Source: Sperchopsis tessellata (taxonomy: Eukaryota; Arthropoda; Insecta; Coleoptera; Hydrophilidae). From it: DNA of 30,565 nucleotides. The position numbers and the translations under genes are program-made. Of this stretch, positions 29,841 through 30,565 are shown piece after piece. How positions within the stretch are numbered: the stretch's first letter is position 1; every line of letters starts with the position of its first letter. The notes under the pieces are model-generated. The model did no database searches and was not told the DNA's origin. It worked only from the letters and a program-made list of their open reading frames with translations. The stretch is from the NCBI GenBank assembly GCA_033557685.1, contig JAWQRN010000375.1, forward strand, positions 1 to 30,565, given 5' to 3'.

Positions 29841-29939
29841 GATCGTGAGTGAGCATATTATGAGAGGTTTCGCAATGTTTCAATGTTGCAATTGAATAAT
29901 CTCACCCACGATCTCAATGCATATATACAAGGAATCAAA
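29815..29939. repeat. Inverted repeat, about 39-bp arms
   Basis: TTTGATTCCTTGTATATAT..GAGATCGTGAGTGAG (29815-29853) faces CTCACCCACGATCTC..ATATATACAAGGAATCAAA (29901-29939). The spacer is 47 bp. The arms differ at a few positions. It lies immediately on the 5' side (minus-strand sense) of the R1 hammerhead. Confidence 0.85.
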
Positions 29940-29959
29940 ATCTGTATGTTTCATAATAT

Positions 29960-30350
29960 TGTTGTAATGCTCTAAAAATGCTCAGGAGAAGTATCTAACA
30001 TATTTTTAAAGCGATCAAAAATTTCAATGACAGTACCAATACACCATATATCGCAGATATATTGGAATTGTAACAACTTGTGCACCATATATTTATAAGC
30101 CATTTCATCCAAAAATAAAATTTTAAACATGATGAATTACGGTAAATCAAATATAATCCTAGGAATCAGGTTTCATCCACATGTGACCATTGAACAAGTA
30201 CTAACAGTTGTTAATGTAATTTGGTTGTCAAAATTAAACGCCATCTATATTCGGAAATTACAGCTAGCAACACATAACGTGATTCTGCTAGCTGCTGTCC
30301 TAGGTCGGCATCTTATAAACATTTGAATACATGTCAAAAATGTAAACGCA
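29960..30350. other. No gene seen
   Basis: AT-rich spacer between the R1 copy and the terminal hairpin. The 65-codon ORF at 30129-30326 has no recognisable features. Confidence 0.45.
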
Positions 30351-30472
30351 TTTGATCTGAAATATGTGAAATTGTGCGCACTCTTCGACTAGCTCTTCTG
30401 ATGATTCTGTGTTACTAGACGAAACGGTCGTCGATAACCGAGGAGCGCAGGTTTCACATGTTTCAGATCAAA
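30351..30472 (+). repeat. Long hairpin enclosing a hammerhead motif
   Basis: TTTGATCTGAAATATGTGAAA (30351-30371) pairs with TTTCACATGTTTCAGATCAAA (30452-30472), one mismatch in 21. The stem continues inward with GCGC (30376-30379 with 30445-30448) and TCTTCG with CGAGGA. The loop region is the ribozyme core. Confidence 0.85.
30380..30448 (+). ncRNA. Hammerhead ribozyme motif in hairpin
   Basis: CTGATGA (30398-30404), stem II TCTG..TAGA with a 6-nt loop, GAAAC (30421-30425) and the GTC triplet (30430-30432) are all present. Stem III is minimal (A-U, C-G, G-C closing a 2-nt loop), as in known type I hammerheads of retroelements. Distal stem I is TCTTCG with CGAGGA, continuing into the long hairpin. 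The part of stem I next to the core is weak (U.G and U-A, then an asymmetric internal loop), so activity may be reduced. The first stem II position is U.C rather than G-C. Confidence 0.6.
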
Positions 30473-30565
30473 TATTTTATTTCCTTTCAATGTAATTAGG
30501 TGTGATATTATAGAAATTTTTGATGCGTTTATTGATACAATTCAAGCAAGTGATAACTTTATATA

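Overview
The window looks like a repeat-rich, AT-rich piece of an insect nuclear genome. The evidence is a cluster of four 7-transmembrane chemoreceptor genes of the insect gustatory receptor (Gr) type. These are embedded in decayed copies of arthropod transposon families: mariner, Tc1, other DDE_3 transposases, hAT, two or three RTE-like non-LTR retrotransposons, and a Penelope-like element. I see no bacterial operons, rRNA, tRNA or CRISPR. I cannot name the species.

Layout: 1-660 is the 3' part of a dead DDE_3 transposase. 840-1935 is a non-LTR reverse transcriptase relic. 1957-3190 is a dead but full-length mariner with terminal inverted repeats and a TA target duplication. 3190-5310 and 9426-11384 are the two halves of a tandem duplication, each carrying an open long Gr exon on the minus strand (3315-4283 and 9524-10492). 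Between the halves lie a dispersed repeat with a hammerhead-ribozyme motif (5432-5680), an unidentified ORF (6001-6486), a dead hAT (6574-8224) and an LTR-like repeat (8310-8620). A shortened version of the hAT/LTR pair recurs right after the second Gr (11385-11772). 12040-14420 and 15095-17388 are two different 5'-truncated non-LTR elements on the minus strand. 17400-19960 is mostly geneless. 19966-20815 is a third, broken Gr. 21537-22690 is a Penelope-like element with a 5' inversion. 23589-24400 is a fourth, broken Gr. 25366-25660 is a possible MITE, 25950-26990 a dead Tc1, and 27480-27735 another transposase relic. The last 1.3 kb (29337-30472) holds three hairpin or ribozyme-like repeats.

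Functional reading: only the two tandem Gr exons look potentially alive. Both are uninterrupted up to a conserved splice donor at the same codon. The short last exon, which should carry TM7 and the family's C-terminal motif, was not found for any of the four genes. All four receptors lie on the minus strand and share the WxSxA(E/K)(E/K) exon end, so they form one local gene family with two intact and two pseudogene members.

The most interesting non-coding signal is a set of hammerhead self-cleaving ribozyme motifs. Two are in copies of one dispersed repeat (minus strand, 5569-5612 and 29731-29774) with all core nucleotides and a 6-bp stem I. One sits in a long near-perfect hairpin (plus strand, 30351-30472). 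A fourth, variant one is at 14700-14764 (minus strand). Penelope-like elements and animal retrozymes are known carriers of hammerheads, so the class is known; the repeat carriers seen here may not be described.
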